A DNA stretch of 64,000 bases from contig NC_061794.1 in assembly GCF_021462225.1 (NCBI RefSeq), forward strand, positions 41,912,914 to 41,976,913, given 5' to 3'. Below the pieces are notes generated by a model. The model had not been told where the DNA came from. It searched no databases and saw only the letters and a list, made by a program, of their open reading frames with translations. Within the stretch, counting starts at the first letter, position 1. The number at the start of each line of letters is the position of its first letter. Shown here piece after piece: positions 46,258 through 58,254 of the stretch. The stretch is from Girardinichthys multiradiatus (lineage: Eukaryota > Chordata > Actinopteri > Cyprinodontiformes > Goodeidae). The position numbers were made by a program, and so were the translations under genes.

Positions 46258-47400
46258 CTAAGCAGAGAGGCCCAGACTTCCCTCTCCCCAGCCACTTGGG
46301 CCAGCTTGTCCAGGGGAATCCCAAGGCGTTTCCAGGCCAGCCGAGAGAAAATAGTCCCTCCAGCGTGACCTGGGTCTTCCTCTGGGCCTCCTCCGAGTGG
46401 GACGTGCCCGGAACACCTCACCAAGGAGGCGTCCAGGAGGTATCCTAACCAGATGCCTGAGCCACCTCAACTGGCTCCTCTCGATGAGGAGAAGCAGCGG
46501 CTCTACTCCGAGTCCCTCCCGGATGACCGAGCTTCTCACCCTATCTCTACGGGAGAGCCCAGACACCCTGTGGAGGAAACTCATTTTGGCTGCTTGTATC
46601 CGTGATCTCAATCTTTCGGTCATGACCCATGACAATAGATGAAGGTAGGAACGTAGTTCGACCGGTAAATCAAGAGCTTCGCTTTTTGACTCAGTTCTCT
46701 CTTCGCCACAACAGACAGGTACAGGGCCCGCATCACTGCTGATGCAGCACCTATCCATCTATCGATCTCCCGCTCCATTTTTCGCTCATTGGTGAACAAG
46801 ACCCCAAGATACTTGAACTCCTCCACTTAGGCAAGACCTCGCCCCCGACCTGGAGAAGGTACTCCACCCTTTTCCGGCTCAAGACCATGGCCTCGGACTT
46901 GGAGGCACTGATTCTCATCCCGGCCGCTTCACACTCAGCTGCGAACTGCTCCAGAGAGAGCTGTAGATCACAAGCTGATGAAGCCAATAGGACCACATCA
47001 TCCGCAAAAAGCAGAGACGCGATCCTAAGGCCACCAAAATGGATCCCCTTAACACCTTGGCTGCACCTAGAAATTTTGTCCATAAAAGTTATGAACAGAA
47101 TCGGTGACAAAGGGCAACCTTGGCGGAGTCCAACCCTCACCGGAAACGAGTCCGACTTACTGCCGGTGATGCAGACCAAGCTCTGACATCAGGAGTACCC
47201 CCTACAGGATTCCCCAAGGAACACGGTCGAACGCCTTCTCCAAGTCCACAAAGCACATGTAGACTAGTTGGGCGAACTAACATGCACCCTCCCGGATCCT
47301 GCTGCGCTGGTCCAGTGTTCCATGGCCAGGACAAAAACCACACTGCCCTTCCTGAATCCGAGGTTCGACTATCTGACAGTCCTTCCTCTCCAGAACCCCC
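46258..47400 (-). pseudogene. Rex3 reverse transcriptase, C-terminal part, frameshifted
   Basis: Reverse transcriptase that copies element RNA at nicked target DNA. Reading from 47400 down: TGPAQQDPGGCM-like palm start, VGLRQGCPLSPILF, then the catalytic LLFADDVVLLA (FADD codons at 46997-47008). Further blocks are ISASKSEAMVLSRKR, FKYLGVLFTNE, GAASAVMRALYLSVVAKRELS and, at the end, GLGVEPLLLLIERSQLRWLRHLVR with RRRPRGRPRSRW. These lie in three different frames (47179-46751, 46826-46620, 46758-46258), so at least two frameshifts are present. The upstream endonuclease domain is absent. Confidence 0.9.
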
Positions 47401-47415
47401 GAATAGACAGTGATA

Positions 47416-48340
47416 CATTAAAGCGCTCATAAGTACAATACAGACGGGGTAGGTTAGACCTGGAAATTCACTGCAAAGCTCAAGTATTCAGATGACTTTG
47501 AGATTTTGAGAATTGGGAGGCCATCAGATAAAATGCTGGTCAGAACTGGAGCAAAACTTAAACTGAATGCTGCCAGAATTTTAGTTTAAATTGCAGTTTT
47601 TGTCATCAGCAATCTTTCCCCAGTGTGTTGAAATACACACAGACCGGACTCACTACAGTCTATTTTTACATCCCTTTAAATCCCATGTGGTACCAGTTTG
47701 TTAGGTTCCTAGTCAGACAACAGTTCTCCTGATGTCCCCCTTGTCACAAATAAATCGTCACTTTATGATCTCAAATTCCTGCTGGGGACTTTGCCATTCA
47801 TACTTTGGTCTTGCATGGCAATTTGGTTATGCACTGATGCCAGAGTTTGGTTTTCCAGATATAATGCCATCATTTTTCAACAATCTTTGTCTGTGTTGCC
47901 TTCTGGTCATTATTTTTGGTCAGTCTTTTTTACCATATATTTCAGTTGCAGAACATATTTGAAAATGGAAAGTTAAAAGAAAAATGAAATATTGTCTAAA
48001 TTCTTGGCAGCTTTCTTTGTTGTTGAACAAATAGCACAAGATCAGCTCCTAGTTGACTGGCGCATGGAACTAATGAATCAAATGCTGGGTCACAGCTTTC
48101 CCCAAACTAGTGTAAATACGAGCTTTTGTGAGTTGGTTATGGCCTTGCACACATGAAAAAGACCTTGCTGACCTGGTGACTTTCATGGTTATTTCACCAA
48201 AACAATACCAGCCATTATTGTGCACAATTTACAAGCACATGATTTAATAGGCAGTTTGTGTGTTTGTTTGACCAGCAGGCTAGATCTGTTGTTTAGTCTC
48301 TGAATTATGCATTGAAAAGCAATAATTAGACTGATCAGTC
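47416..48340. other. non-coding stretch, nothing recognised
   Basis: AT-rich, no motif-bearing frame. Confidence 0.45.
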
Positions 48341-48760
48341 TGTGTTATGTTTGTTTATATTCCTTTGTAGATTGGGTTCCCCCCAGTTCATGTTTGTTTA
48401 CCTAGATGTTTTCTGTTACCTCCCTGTACTCCATGATCATCTGTGTTCATTAGTCACCTTACCTCAGTTACCTTCTCCACCAGCTGCTCCTGATTCTCAC
48501 CCTGACTACCTCCTCTAGTTCATTGTTCCATTCTCCTCCCTTCCTCGATATTTAGAATCCCTGATTTTCTGTTCACATCACAGGTACATACTGTTGATTC
48601 CCTGCTCCATGTCCCCATTGATTTCCTGTTCCACGTCTGCCTACCTGCCTCTGTTCCTTATCGTAAGTTCAAATATTATTATTAAAGATTCAACTCACCT
48701 TCTGGCTCCCACCCTCCTGTTCTCAAGTTGGTCCTACAAAACCTCCACACCATTATGACA
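48341..48760 (+). mobile_element. LTR-like fragment related to the 7.9 and 16.2 kb LTRs
   Basis: Begins TGTGTTATG and ends CCATTATGACA. It shares TTTACCTAGATGTTTTC and pyrimidine-rich C/T blocks with the two solo LTRs. It has a TATA-like ATATTTAG near 48550 and ATTAAA at 48681-48686. No flanking 5-bp duplication could be found, so boundaries are tentative and it may be internally deleted. Confidence 0.5.
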
Positions 48761-50095
48761 AATATGGACACGCATATGAAGAGAATCATGTCAAACCCTT
48801 TACTATTAAAATGTTTCTCTAATATACCACTTAACTATCAATTTGCTAATAAAAGTAGTCATTTCTTCTGCATTAAAGCCATTTACATGTTTATGCAACA
48901 ATCTTTCCTAACAGACATTTTCTGGATAAGATGAATGTACCAAAAGCAATCTATCTATGGAGATGCAATCTTTGTTAAGTTATAAGTCTGTGTTTCAGTT
49001 GCCTTAGTTTTCTAAGATACTAGGTGAAATACTTGTAAAAGAGTTGATAACTATTTGAAGAAAAAAGAATCGCTTGGAAATCATCGGTATGAGTTGAGAA
49101 AAAACAACCAACCTCTCCAGATGTAATTGAATTTGTGGAAAATAAACCAAAAAATGTTTCTAAGAAACATCTTGCATTGAGTGTTTACTGATTTATGTAT
49201 GCCATTTGACACTATTCATCATCTGGTTTTAGTGCAAAAATGTGAATTATATAGAATAAGAGGTGCTATAAACCATTGGCTAAAGGTTATAATTGTGGAT
49301 TGTATTTTGGTTTTTTTTCTGTCAGGAAGAGGAACACTTTCTGTTTGCATTATAAATTGGTGTAGAAGTAAGGTTTTGCTTCAGGGTTTCTAATCTACAA
49401 AGATTCAGTTTCTTCCAGTGGTATTGCATGCATGGACTAAGACAGGACTCTTTCTGGTTTTTGGAGTCAGATTTTGTCAGTCTGATTCTCATAAAGATAC
49501 AACCTAAATATTCTTTAGATGCGAGCTGATGTGGCTCAATTCTTTCTTTACTGCTCGTTATGCTAAAAAATGTCAGGCTGCAATTTTACCATGAGCTTTG
49601 ATTTTAAATGGAAGAAAAAAGGAAGGCATGTGATCGGTCCAATATTATCCTTACAACATTTTTCTTTTGCATAGACTGAGGTCTGCTGTTTATCCATGTT
49701 TGCAAAACTTTGTGTAACATCAGGTTACATACCTTCAGAATTTAATTTTGATAAAACATAACAATGATCTGTTTTCTTTTTTCATCTGTAAATGTTTTAA
49801 ATTGTGTTGGTGTCTGAAATGTTCTTGTTGAGGATTAGAATTCCGAGTTTAGAAAATGTTGATTTGATCTTTTCTGCAGGTTCAAAGTGGCCATAGCAAT
49901 GAACTAAACTCATAAATAACCTCAGGATATGCTCTCATTGGGTCAAGGGTCAACAGAAATGCACCCACCCCATTTAATTTCCTATTGCACCATTAGTCAA
50001 GAGCCTCTTTTCCTCCTTCCCCCCAACAACACATTGGATCTGCCTGTGGCTGGAAGCTCCGTGAGAAAATCTAAGTCAGGTTCAAAGGACAGAAA
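48761..50095. other. non-coding stretch, nothing recognised
   Basis: AT-rich, short frames only. 49880-50095 is somewhat GC-richer and leads into the possible exon at 50129. Confidence 0.4.
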
Positions 50096-50128
50096 ACTCT
50101 AAAGGCAGAATGACTGTTTTCTCCACAG

Positions 50129-50392
50129 GGATGGAAGCCATGAGAACAAAATGAAACCATGTCCATTCTCAGTTTCACCTGAGGAGATTTCATACAGCCC
50201 CTCTGAAATCCTTCCAACCATCTGCAAGGCTGACCTGGAACTGAGCTTTAGGCTGGGAAATAAAATGGGGAGAAGGTTAAATGAGAGATTTACCGCAGAG
50301 CTGCATGAAAACACAGAGAAAGGGCAAGGAAGCATTTTCAAAAGCAAAACAAACATTATTCTGGTGTGCATACGTTACGGAAGCCCTGAAAG
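50129..50392 (+). other. possible host exon with GC-type donor (speculative)
   Basis: A pyrimidine-rich acceptor, TGTTTTCTCCACAG, ends at 50128. A near-ideal GC-AG-type donor, AAAG/GCAAGTAAG, follows at 50392/50393. The 264 bp between are open in one frame (DGSHENKMKP... to SPER), an exact multiple of three. Composition is more balanced than the surroundings. I do not recognise a domain, and the complementary strand is also open, so chance cannot be excluded. Confidence 0.25.
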
Positions 50393-50705
50393 GCAAGTAA
50401 GAGAAAAAAGATAAGAAATACTTAAAGATTAAAACATAATTGCATACAAAATGCTTGTTTGCAACTTTTATCCAATCTTTAAAAAAAGAAAAAAATAGAG
50501 ACATCCATAACATTTTTAGATCTTTCAACTTTTGTTTTTTACAAAAATTACAAGATGTTTAAGTATCGACACCTTGATGAAGGTATGATACACAAAACCC
50601 AGCTTTACAACAATTCTTTAGTCACCCCTTATAGCAAAATGCCTTGACTTACAGAAATCTTACAAAGTATCCTTGCGGGTGGAGGAAAAATGTAAATATT
50701 TGTAC

Positions 50706-51215
50706 GGTGTATTCGTACCAGGAAAGTCCTTTGGCTCACTTGTTTGGTCCGGACCAAATGTTGACTTTATTTTTTTAGTTTGGTGCAGTTCGCTTTCACA
50801 TTGTACTTTTTGCAAGTGAACTATAACTGGTAAACAAAGCCATGCAGGTGACAATCGTTGCTCCCATTAGACAGAAATGTTGGGGGCGGGGCAGAGGACA
50901 TACCGGCAAATGGAGGAAACCAATTTGAAGTGCAGTGTGCAGAACCTCTGTTCTGCATATTTGTGCTGTTATTACAGCTGCAATATCATTTTGAGGGTCA
51001 AGAGCAGTTTGTATCCATACCAGAAGCAAACTGCACCAGAGTTAATTTGGAACCGAATTGAGACCACCTGAAAAAGTGTTTCTAGATCCAGTTGTTTGAT
51101 CCAGACCAGGGTTTGACTGAGTGTATTCACACCTACACAAAAGGTCCAGACCAAGGGTGGAAAAGAACTCTGGTCCTTTTAAAGCACACCACAACTGGCA
51201 GGTATGAATACACCC
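50706..51215. mobile_element. MITE with GGTGTATTC inverted termini
   Basis: The left end GGTGTATTCGTACC (50706-50719) and the right end GGTATGAATACACC (51201-51214) are inverted repeats with one mismatch. Internal motifs TTGGTCCGGACC (50742-50753), GGTCCAGACC and GATCCAGACC are typical of a fish miniature element family. No coding capacity. A TA or 8-bp duplication is not clear. Superfamily not assigned. Confidence 0.65.
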
Positions 51216-51309
51216 TTAATCTTAATCTGTGGTATGGATAATTTTTAGTTTAACTGTACCTGTAACAATCATCTCCTGTATTCTTCATATGCCTAGGCTA
51301 TGGGTTATG

Positions 51310-51786
51310 TTGGCAAGATGGAAGTCTTTTCTAACAAAGAAAACAGCATGACAACAACCGAAAGCATACATACAAATGAACAAAAGAATGGCTTCAGAAG
51401 AAGATTATCAAAGTTTTGGAATGGTCAAGTCTGTGCCCAGATTTGAATATCATTGAAGTCTAAGAGATGAACTAAAGAGGGCTGCCGTTTGACTGTGATA
51501 TCATTTCCTCACAATCAAACGGATCGGGAGGATTTTCACAAAACAGAGTGGGCAAATATTGCCAAGTCAAGATGTGTCATGCTCAGAGACTCACAACTTG
51601 TCGACTGAGTTCTGTAATAATCATAATCAGATGATGTTTCAACAAAGAACTGCTTTAATGTTTTGCACACTTATGCAACTGCATTATTGTTTTAAACGTA
51701 ATTGTACAGATGTTATGTCAGATTAAAATTTGATTAGAAACCTCGCATTTTACCAGGAATGTGCAGACTTTTAACATTCACTGTAA
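51310..51786 (+). mobile_element. Tc1/mariner remnant, 3' portion
   Basis: AAGTTTTGGAATGGTCAAG then TGTGCCCAGATTTGAATATC corresponds to the transposase region around its catalytic glutamate (the SPDLN-type block). GAGTGGGCAAATATTGCCAAG and the terminal GTGCAGACTTTTAACATTCACTGTA follow the 3' end of a common fish Tc1 family. Stops and indels are throughout; the 5' half is gone. Confidence 0.65.
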
Positions 51787-51879
51787 AAGACACAACAGTG
51801 TTTTTTTAAACAAGAATTGGGTTCATACGTTTAAATTTATTGTGGATTTTTTCTAATCAACAGTATCAGAATGATATGA

Positions 51880-53300
51880 ATAGCCTCTAATAGAAGCATA
51901 AACCCCATGTAATAGCTAGTAAAAAATCCTTCGCAAGTTGCATTTCTACTGCATGCTTGCAGCCATCAACAAGCTTCTGTCATCATTCTAGCTGCATATC
52001 TGACCTCTCTTCTTGGCAGAATTGAAAGAGTTTATTGAATTTGGTTGGTTTTTAAGTAGGGTACACTTTAAAAAAAAATTCCCAAGAGGTAAGGTCAAGG
52101 CTTTGGGGAGGCCATGTCTTTTGAAATGTTTGGGTGGGTATTTGAGGTCACTGTCCTGTTGCACCTATCAGCCATATTTACGCTTCAACCATCTAACCCA
52201 GTGTGTCACCCTAAGATGAAAATACATTATTTAGGATGTTCAGGAGCAACACAAGAACTACCAAGAGTTAAACATGCCATGAAGTGGAAACTGCTAGAAC
52301 ACCAGTCTAACTGCCCACAATGTAGCCAAAACACCAGCAACATTGTGGTTGCTGACAAGACAAAATTTTACCTTCCCTAAATAGAAGTCTTAAAACATGA
52401 CTGAGACATTCTGAAGAAAGGTTTATGTCCTGACAGGACAGCGATTGAACCATGTGGCCAGAATGTTAAAAAGTATGTTTGAAGGACATGTTGAGGCTTT
52501 CAAACCAAAGAACACTGTAACAGCTGTCAAGCGTGGCAGTGCAAATATAATACTACAGGTATAAGCTGGTTTAATTAATGCTGAATGCCTTGCTTCACAC
52601 TGGTACTGGTCCATTGCATGTGGATGGAATATTAAAGGAGGAGAGCTACCTCTAGACCTCTTCAACTTCAAGTTAAATAAGCAACTAGATCACCGGTGTC
52701 CAAAGCCAGCCCTCAAGGGCCAGTCTCGTGCATCATTACCTGGTTTAATACACTTGAATCAAATGTTAGTTTATTGTAAGGCCTCTGGAAAATTTGATAA
52801 GATGCTGAGAAGTTAATTTAACCATATAAGTCAGTAGTGTTGGGGCAGAGACATGTCTAAAACTTGCAGGACATTGACCCTTGAGGATTGGAGTTAAACT
52901 GGAGTAGGACACCTCTGAACTAGGTGGTTGAAACCTGGACACAGCTGAGTTTTTCAGCAGGTCATTAAACCAACACACACCAACAATTGGGTTTTGGAAT
53001 AGAAAGAGTAGGCTAACATTAACCTTCTGATGTGGCCTTCCAAAATCCTTAACCTCTGATTAAAAATTTACTCCCCATGCTAAAAGCCAAGTTTATGCCA
53101 GTAAGCGCACTCATTTAAACAGACTTTACCCAGAAGAATGGTCAAATAGCAAGGAAATCATTTTAACAGGACTCTGTTGATTGTTATAAAAAGTATGTGG
53201 TTTTTCTGCTTCTTGCTAATAAACATTTATGTCAATATTAACTGCAACATATGTGTAAAGTTTGACTGGATTACAGGAAATCCACAAAGAATTCAAACTT
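51880..53300 (+). mobile_element. degenerate Tc1/mariner element interrupted by a hAT MITE
   Basis: Decayed transposase-like sequence in plus orientation: CATGCCATGAAGTGGAAACTGCTAGAACACC, then GTATGTTTGAAGGACATG and GAGGCTTTCAAACCAAAGAA. After the MITE come GGTTTTGGAATAGA and TGTGGCCTTCCAAAATCC. The order matches a Tc1 transposase ORF from the DNA-binding domain to beyond the catalytic core. 51950-52215 looks like its 5' untranslated region. Ends are not resolved; the copy is dead. Confidence 0.6.
52691..52917. mobile_element. hAT MITE with 8-bp target-site duplication
   Basis: A 227-bp unit flanked by AACTAGAT (52683-52690) and AACTAGGT (52918-52925), one mismatch in eight. The left end CACCGGTGTCC...CCCTCAAGGGCC and the right end, read in reverse, CAGAGGTGTCC...CCTCAAGGGTC are inverted repeats. 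Eight-base duplications are the hallmark of hAT insertions. Non-coding. Inserted into the older Tc1 copy. Confidence 0.85.
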
Positions 53301-54030
53301 GTGCATCCAAATCTTTGTTAAAATACTCATAATCACTGCTTGTGTCATAATCATACCACCTGACGTCCATGATGTGTGAATGTACGTAGAGTTCTGACCT
53401 CATCAGAGCAATTAGAGTACAACATGGCCAAACTTTGTAAGCTGTTCAGAAGTGGAGAAGGCTAATTTATAACAGAAAGACTGGAAATGTCCTCATGTTG
53501 TCCAAATATCTCCTGATTTTTTCCGAAGACCTTTGATGACATTTGAGAACTGCTTTGTTAACAGGAATGACTTCGATCATTTCAGTCCCAGTCAGTTAGC
53601 TGTAGATACCAGACAGTGTACAGAGCTACAGAACAGACTGATGGATGATGAAGATTAACTGTCTATATGACAGAAGACTATTGTGTAAACACAGTAGTTC
53701 ACAATAGAAGGTTCCAGCAGACTGCTGGAATGTTCTACAAGGAACATATTGACCATGAATCTTTACCAACAGTGTTGAACAGATTCATGCTTCACAACAA
53801 CTACTCTAGTTTCCTAAGATTACATCTGGTTTTATTCACTTCTGTATTTCACTACACAGACCTACATAAATGAACTCAATCATTTTCTTTGATAAAGTTT
53901 CATAAAATAAAGTGTCTGAAAAAAAGGTTTTGTGGGTAGATTATATCAGGTGGCCAGATCTTTCTATTGCAAGATCACTTCACTTATATTAACTTATTTT
54001 AAGGTGATTTAGCCCAATAAAGCAATTACC
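53301..54030. other. non-coding stretch, nothing recognised
   Basis: AT-rich; part of it may continue the eroded Tc1 flank. Confidence 0.4.
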
Positions 54031-54035
54031 ATGAT

Positions 54036-55755
54036 TGTTGTGACTATAAATCTGAAAATATTATTTAATATTAATATTTTAATATTTTATCAAATAATAT
54101 TTCGGTCTGTTAAGGGTTATCCTGTGAATACCAGCCCAGTAAGGCGATGGTATTAGGACAAAATAGAAAGGTGTGAGCCAAGCTCTGACATTATTGAACA
54201 GCATAAACTCTGCACACACATGGAATGAATTCACACAATTTCTTAAAATACAATAATTTATTAACAAAAATAAGTCAACTCAAAGTCAAACATATTTCAA
54301 TCAACAAACTCTTTACTATACTAAAACAATCCAACTAAACTACCAAGCAGAATTAAAGAATAGGGAAGACTAATGGGCTATGTACAATATAAACAAGTTG
54401 ATTAAAGATGATTGAAAATCATGACCAAAAAGAGTGATGCAACATTACCATGCAATGTTTATGTTTGAGAACCAAGGATTATCTTGAAGAATCTGGAAGT
54501 GAAGTTAAGTTAGTCTTGGAACTAACTTGGGCAATAATCAGCAAACGTTTAGACAACCATTCACAATGCAAGGTCAGATAAAATATTATTTTATTAAAAT
54601 AATGTTTTAAAGAATGATCTGCTGAATAAAACTAACCTTCTGGGTGACTAATTCTCAGCGGTGTTTCCTTAGCTGCCTTTGTTTATTAAAATAATATTTA
54701 AAGAAATATTAAGGAATTGCTAAAATATTTAAGGGAACATTTTGGAAAAGAGCCAAATCTTTCTGGAGAAATGGGGCTTAATGGTGGTTACTTAGTTATC
54801 AAATTTAGTAGATAATGTTAGGGAAATATTATTTACCGGATTGAAAAACTAACATTTCTGGGTAAATATTCTTTAGCAGCAAGCACGTGTCCTTACCCTG
54901 TTAGCAGTTAAAGCTAACAAAGAAGCTGATAGCTTAGCACCAAAATCAAACACACACCTTTAAAATACCGTTAATAAAAGGGTTAAAATGCATAAGCGCG
55001 GACGGTGCGTTATGATCAATCTTCTGTGTTTAAAATCACCCTTCAAGTAAAGTTTGTCTTAACTTTAAAAACACCCAAACACACAACACAAAACTGAGCA
55101 CGTGTGATGCAGATAGCCTGCTATCACCAAGATAGCGTTCAACACAAACAAGACCAAACTTCATAAAATGAAAAACGTTCAGATCATAAATCTTTCTCTA
55201 TTTTTCTGCCCAAACCCTAACCTCGTATGAACCATGCTGAGGAGTTGTCCGGGCGACAACGACGTTTGAAGAAAGCTCTGTGAACAAAGGGTTAGCTTCC
55301 AGCTAACCTCCGGAGCAGTGGCTGGGCGCTGACCACACTGCACGTTACCACGGGATGCGGCTCCTGTTGTCATCCTTTCAGACCGGGAAAAACCGCTCCA
55401 CTCTTCGTAGAGACAGCGTCTCTACTGAGGACTTCTCTGGAACACAGTTTGTTTCTGCAGGCCTCAGAGAGAAAGTAATTTCCCCTTTGTATGAATGAAT
55501 ACCGGGTACACAAACAGTAATTTGCCAGCAAAGAGACATTAGCGCGCTGTGCCTCCCATGTCCCAATGATCACCGGTGTGGAAGAGGTCAGATGTGGCAA
55601 GAGCGGTGCTTTTATTTGGACAGTGACATCACAGGAAGTCTGCAATTACCCCATTTCCTGGCTGTGCCGGAAGTAGGTTAATGCAATTTATTTTGAAAGT
55701 TCCAGGAAAGTTTGTACTGGCCTTTCAGGTTGTAACCATGGCTGTGGTCCCAACA
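54036..55755 (-). mobile_element. retrovirus-type solo LTR (minus orientation), 4-bp duplication
   Basis: Minus strand starts TGTTGGGACC (55755) and ends ATAGTCACAACA (54036). It is flanked by TGAT on both sides (54032-54035 and 55756-55759). It has a TATA-like AATAAAAGC (55609-55617 on plus) and a poly(A) signal AATAAA (plus 54257-54262), far apart, giving a long transcribed LTR part. No gag/pol/env is present. The length of 1720 bp and the 4-bp duplication suggest an endogenous-retrovirus-like source; the family is not identified. Open frames inside are not genes. Confidence 0.8.
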
Positions 55756-55759
55756 TGAT

Positions 55760-57655
55760 ATTGTTCATTTTAATGGTCAATGTCATCCTTAAATAGATAA
55801 AAACAAAGTCAATTAATCATTACTTAATTCCTTTTGAGGAAATAGAGTAATGATTAAAGAAAAGTTGGGATTAGGGCAAGATTATACTGTCTGTCCATTA
55901 GTATATAGTGGATTTAAATAGTGGACTGGATTAATACTGTAGTAAAGTAATGAACATCCTTCAAGTTTTAATTTGTCGTTATCTTAGTCAAACATCTAGG
56001 GAGATGTAGACAGCAAGATAAAATCAAATGACCCTTATAGGATTATGCATTAACCATTAAAGTAATATAAGGACCTGAACCATTGCAAAGAAAACAGGGG
56101 GGTATAAGTAGTCAGGAGGATGGCTGCTGAATGAGTGGCAGGTGTGCTGATTGCCGATGAGTGGTAAGTGTGGGAAGCTGAAAACGAAGGACATATAATG
56201 AAAGGGAATGACTGCACTTTTTTATCTTATAGAGAAAAATACCCACATTGTCTGCACATTTTTACTGGTCGGTCAAAAGATCAGTAATAGCAGCTGACAG
56301 GTGCACTCTTTCTCAGTCACAGACAGAAATGTTATAGCAGCTAAGCATCAAACAATCTCAGAATTTAGTTTCAGGAATGGTCCAATGTACTATGTAGATA
56401 TGGTGCACTTATGTTATTGTCATTTCTGGAAAAAAGTTTTGCCCTTAAGCTTTGGAGTTTGATTGTAATAGTTTTATTGTTATTGTTATTTTTATTGTTT
56501 ATTTATTGCAAAAAAAGATGTATTTTGTTTGTCTCTGTTTTACAAATTCTTACCCTGGAACAGGAATATTTTTCCTGCAAGCTGCATCATCTCGTGCTGC
56601 AAAATGTCAGCAGTAACTAAGGGTTGTGGGGCTTAGTGAGCGGTCAATTAACCCAGGGGGGCAGTTGGTGTTTTTCTCAGTACTAATACTGAAGCTCTCT
56701 GCAGAGCCACACAGGGACATATCAGTGTCGGATCAAGTCACGCAGAGGCCAGATATTGCTAGACTTCTGTGCCTAGTGGTTTGGGCTGTCCGTGGAGAGT
56801 ATTTCCATTTCCTCTCTGACTGGCCTACTCCACTTTGAATGCAGGGCAGTGCTCCAAGAATGACACATTCTATCTTCAATCCTGGCCGAATGCTACACAA
56901 GCCCAGGGGCTGTGCCTATAGAAACACCTTCCGACTGAATATATTATCTTTACACTGTGAAAGACAGATGCACTACCCTGTGGAGCACGTTGGTATGCAG
57001 GGCTCACTCTCTTTGACGGATATTTTTGGGCAGCGGACCTTAAAAGGAGATTCTGTCACTGTCAGCTGCATAATAATGTTGGAGAAAAAAACATTGTCAA
57101 ACCACTTTAAAAAATGCTTAGGGCTGCACTTTAGATTGTAAAACGTGTTCATGGCTTTAGACCAATAAAAGGTAATGGATGGCACAGAAAAATGAAGTCA
57201 TGGTTTGACATTAGTTTAGCTCTGAGCTCTTTTTTTGTTTTACATGATCAGTCTCTGTTCTACTTGGGAATGTTTCACTGCACTACAGTAATGTATTAGT
57301 CTGTCTGCTAACTCCCTGCTCAAACTGTCTGCCTTAGACGTGACATGAACTGTGTTGTGTTCCTATAATTTAGATATGCCTTGTTCTTTCCTTTAAGTCC
57401 AAGATTTCATTGTTTCATAAACATGGGGCAAAAAGTATTCCCAATATGAATAATGTTTTTTGTGGGTGATGAGAAATCTGTCCTCTTCAACTGTTAGTCT
57501 TTGTGGAGCTCATCCACATTTCCTGCATAGATGATCTTTGCTGCAGAAGCGCTCCCTCCATTCTTTTTCTATGCACTCAAGTGACCACTCATCCTTTTAA
57601 AAACTGTAAAAAGGTCTATTTTTGTCTACAAAACAATCCATATTGAAAATACAGT
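55760..57655. other. no gene recognised; partly open block at 56626-57141
   Basis: Frame +1 from 56626 to 57141 contains a single TGA (56836-56838) over 516 bp and is GC-richer than its surroundings, but the translation shows no motif I know. Everything else is AT-rich and closed. Confidence 0.35.
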
Positions 57656-57659
57656 GAGA

Positions 57660-58250
57660 GCCTAAACTAAAAAAACTTCGGGCATGCGCAGACAACTCAT
57701 GTAGGGGTAAAAACAGCAACATGGCGGCAAACAACACGATCGAGCTTCGAAGGAGAACCTGAACCGGACTAATGATGAAGTCATAGTTGTAGAGGATGAG
57801 CAGTACCTCATCTGTAACTGCCTTAACTATGATAATTTAATTACATTATTATTCAAGGCCAGAGGGGTGATTACAGCTTAAATCTTCAGCAAAGTAATTC
57901 AGATTGTCTCTAATTGTGTTAACAACAAAGATCAGACCATAGTTTTTGGGCTTTATTGACTCTCTCAGTGCAATAACTAACCAGGGACTTTTGAGTTTTT
58001 TCTCTGTGTGCTCCAGATGGTGGTCATTTGATTGACCCGTACACTGTGTGATGGAATCTGCCAAATTTTCAAGGCAAAGCCCTCTAACATGCAAAAGCTG
58101 AACGACTGCTGTGGTGCCAAATCATTTTGTATGTTGCTTGAACTTACACACTCCCACCAGAAGCTGCTGACTTGTCTGATATGCAGGCAATTGTCTCTCC
58201 ATGGGTCCAACTCAAGCCACAGCAGCAACAACTATGATTAAAAGAAATAA
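57660..58250. repeat. possible interspersed repeat
   Basis: GCATGCGCAGACAACTCATG, AACATGGCGGCAAACAACAC and the continuing block to about 58250 look like a dispersed fish sequence I have seen, with low confidence. There is no second copy in the window to test against. Confidence 0.25.
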
Positions 58251-58254
58251 TGCC

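Larger units (their letters stand above)
46186..47402 (-). mobile_element. Rex3 non-LTR retrotransposon (RTE clade), 5'-truncated
   Basis: A 1217-bp minus-strand copy. The 3' end is a (GATG)n tail (46186-46218 on plus as ATCC repeats), preceded by GACCCGGCCCCGGATAAGCGG, a characteristic Rex3 end. The copy is flanked by ATAGACAGTSATA (46173-46185 and 47403-47415), a 13-bp target-site duplication with one mismatch. The 5' part of the ORF is missing, as usual for target-primed insertion. Confidence 0.92.

Noticed and set aside
48336..48765. Fully bounded solo LTR
   Set aside because: Termini look like LTR ends, but flanking pentamers (CAGTC or GTCTG versus AATAT) do not match, so it is kept only as an LTR-like fragment.
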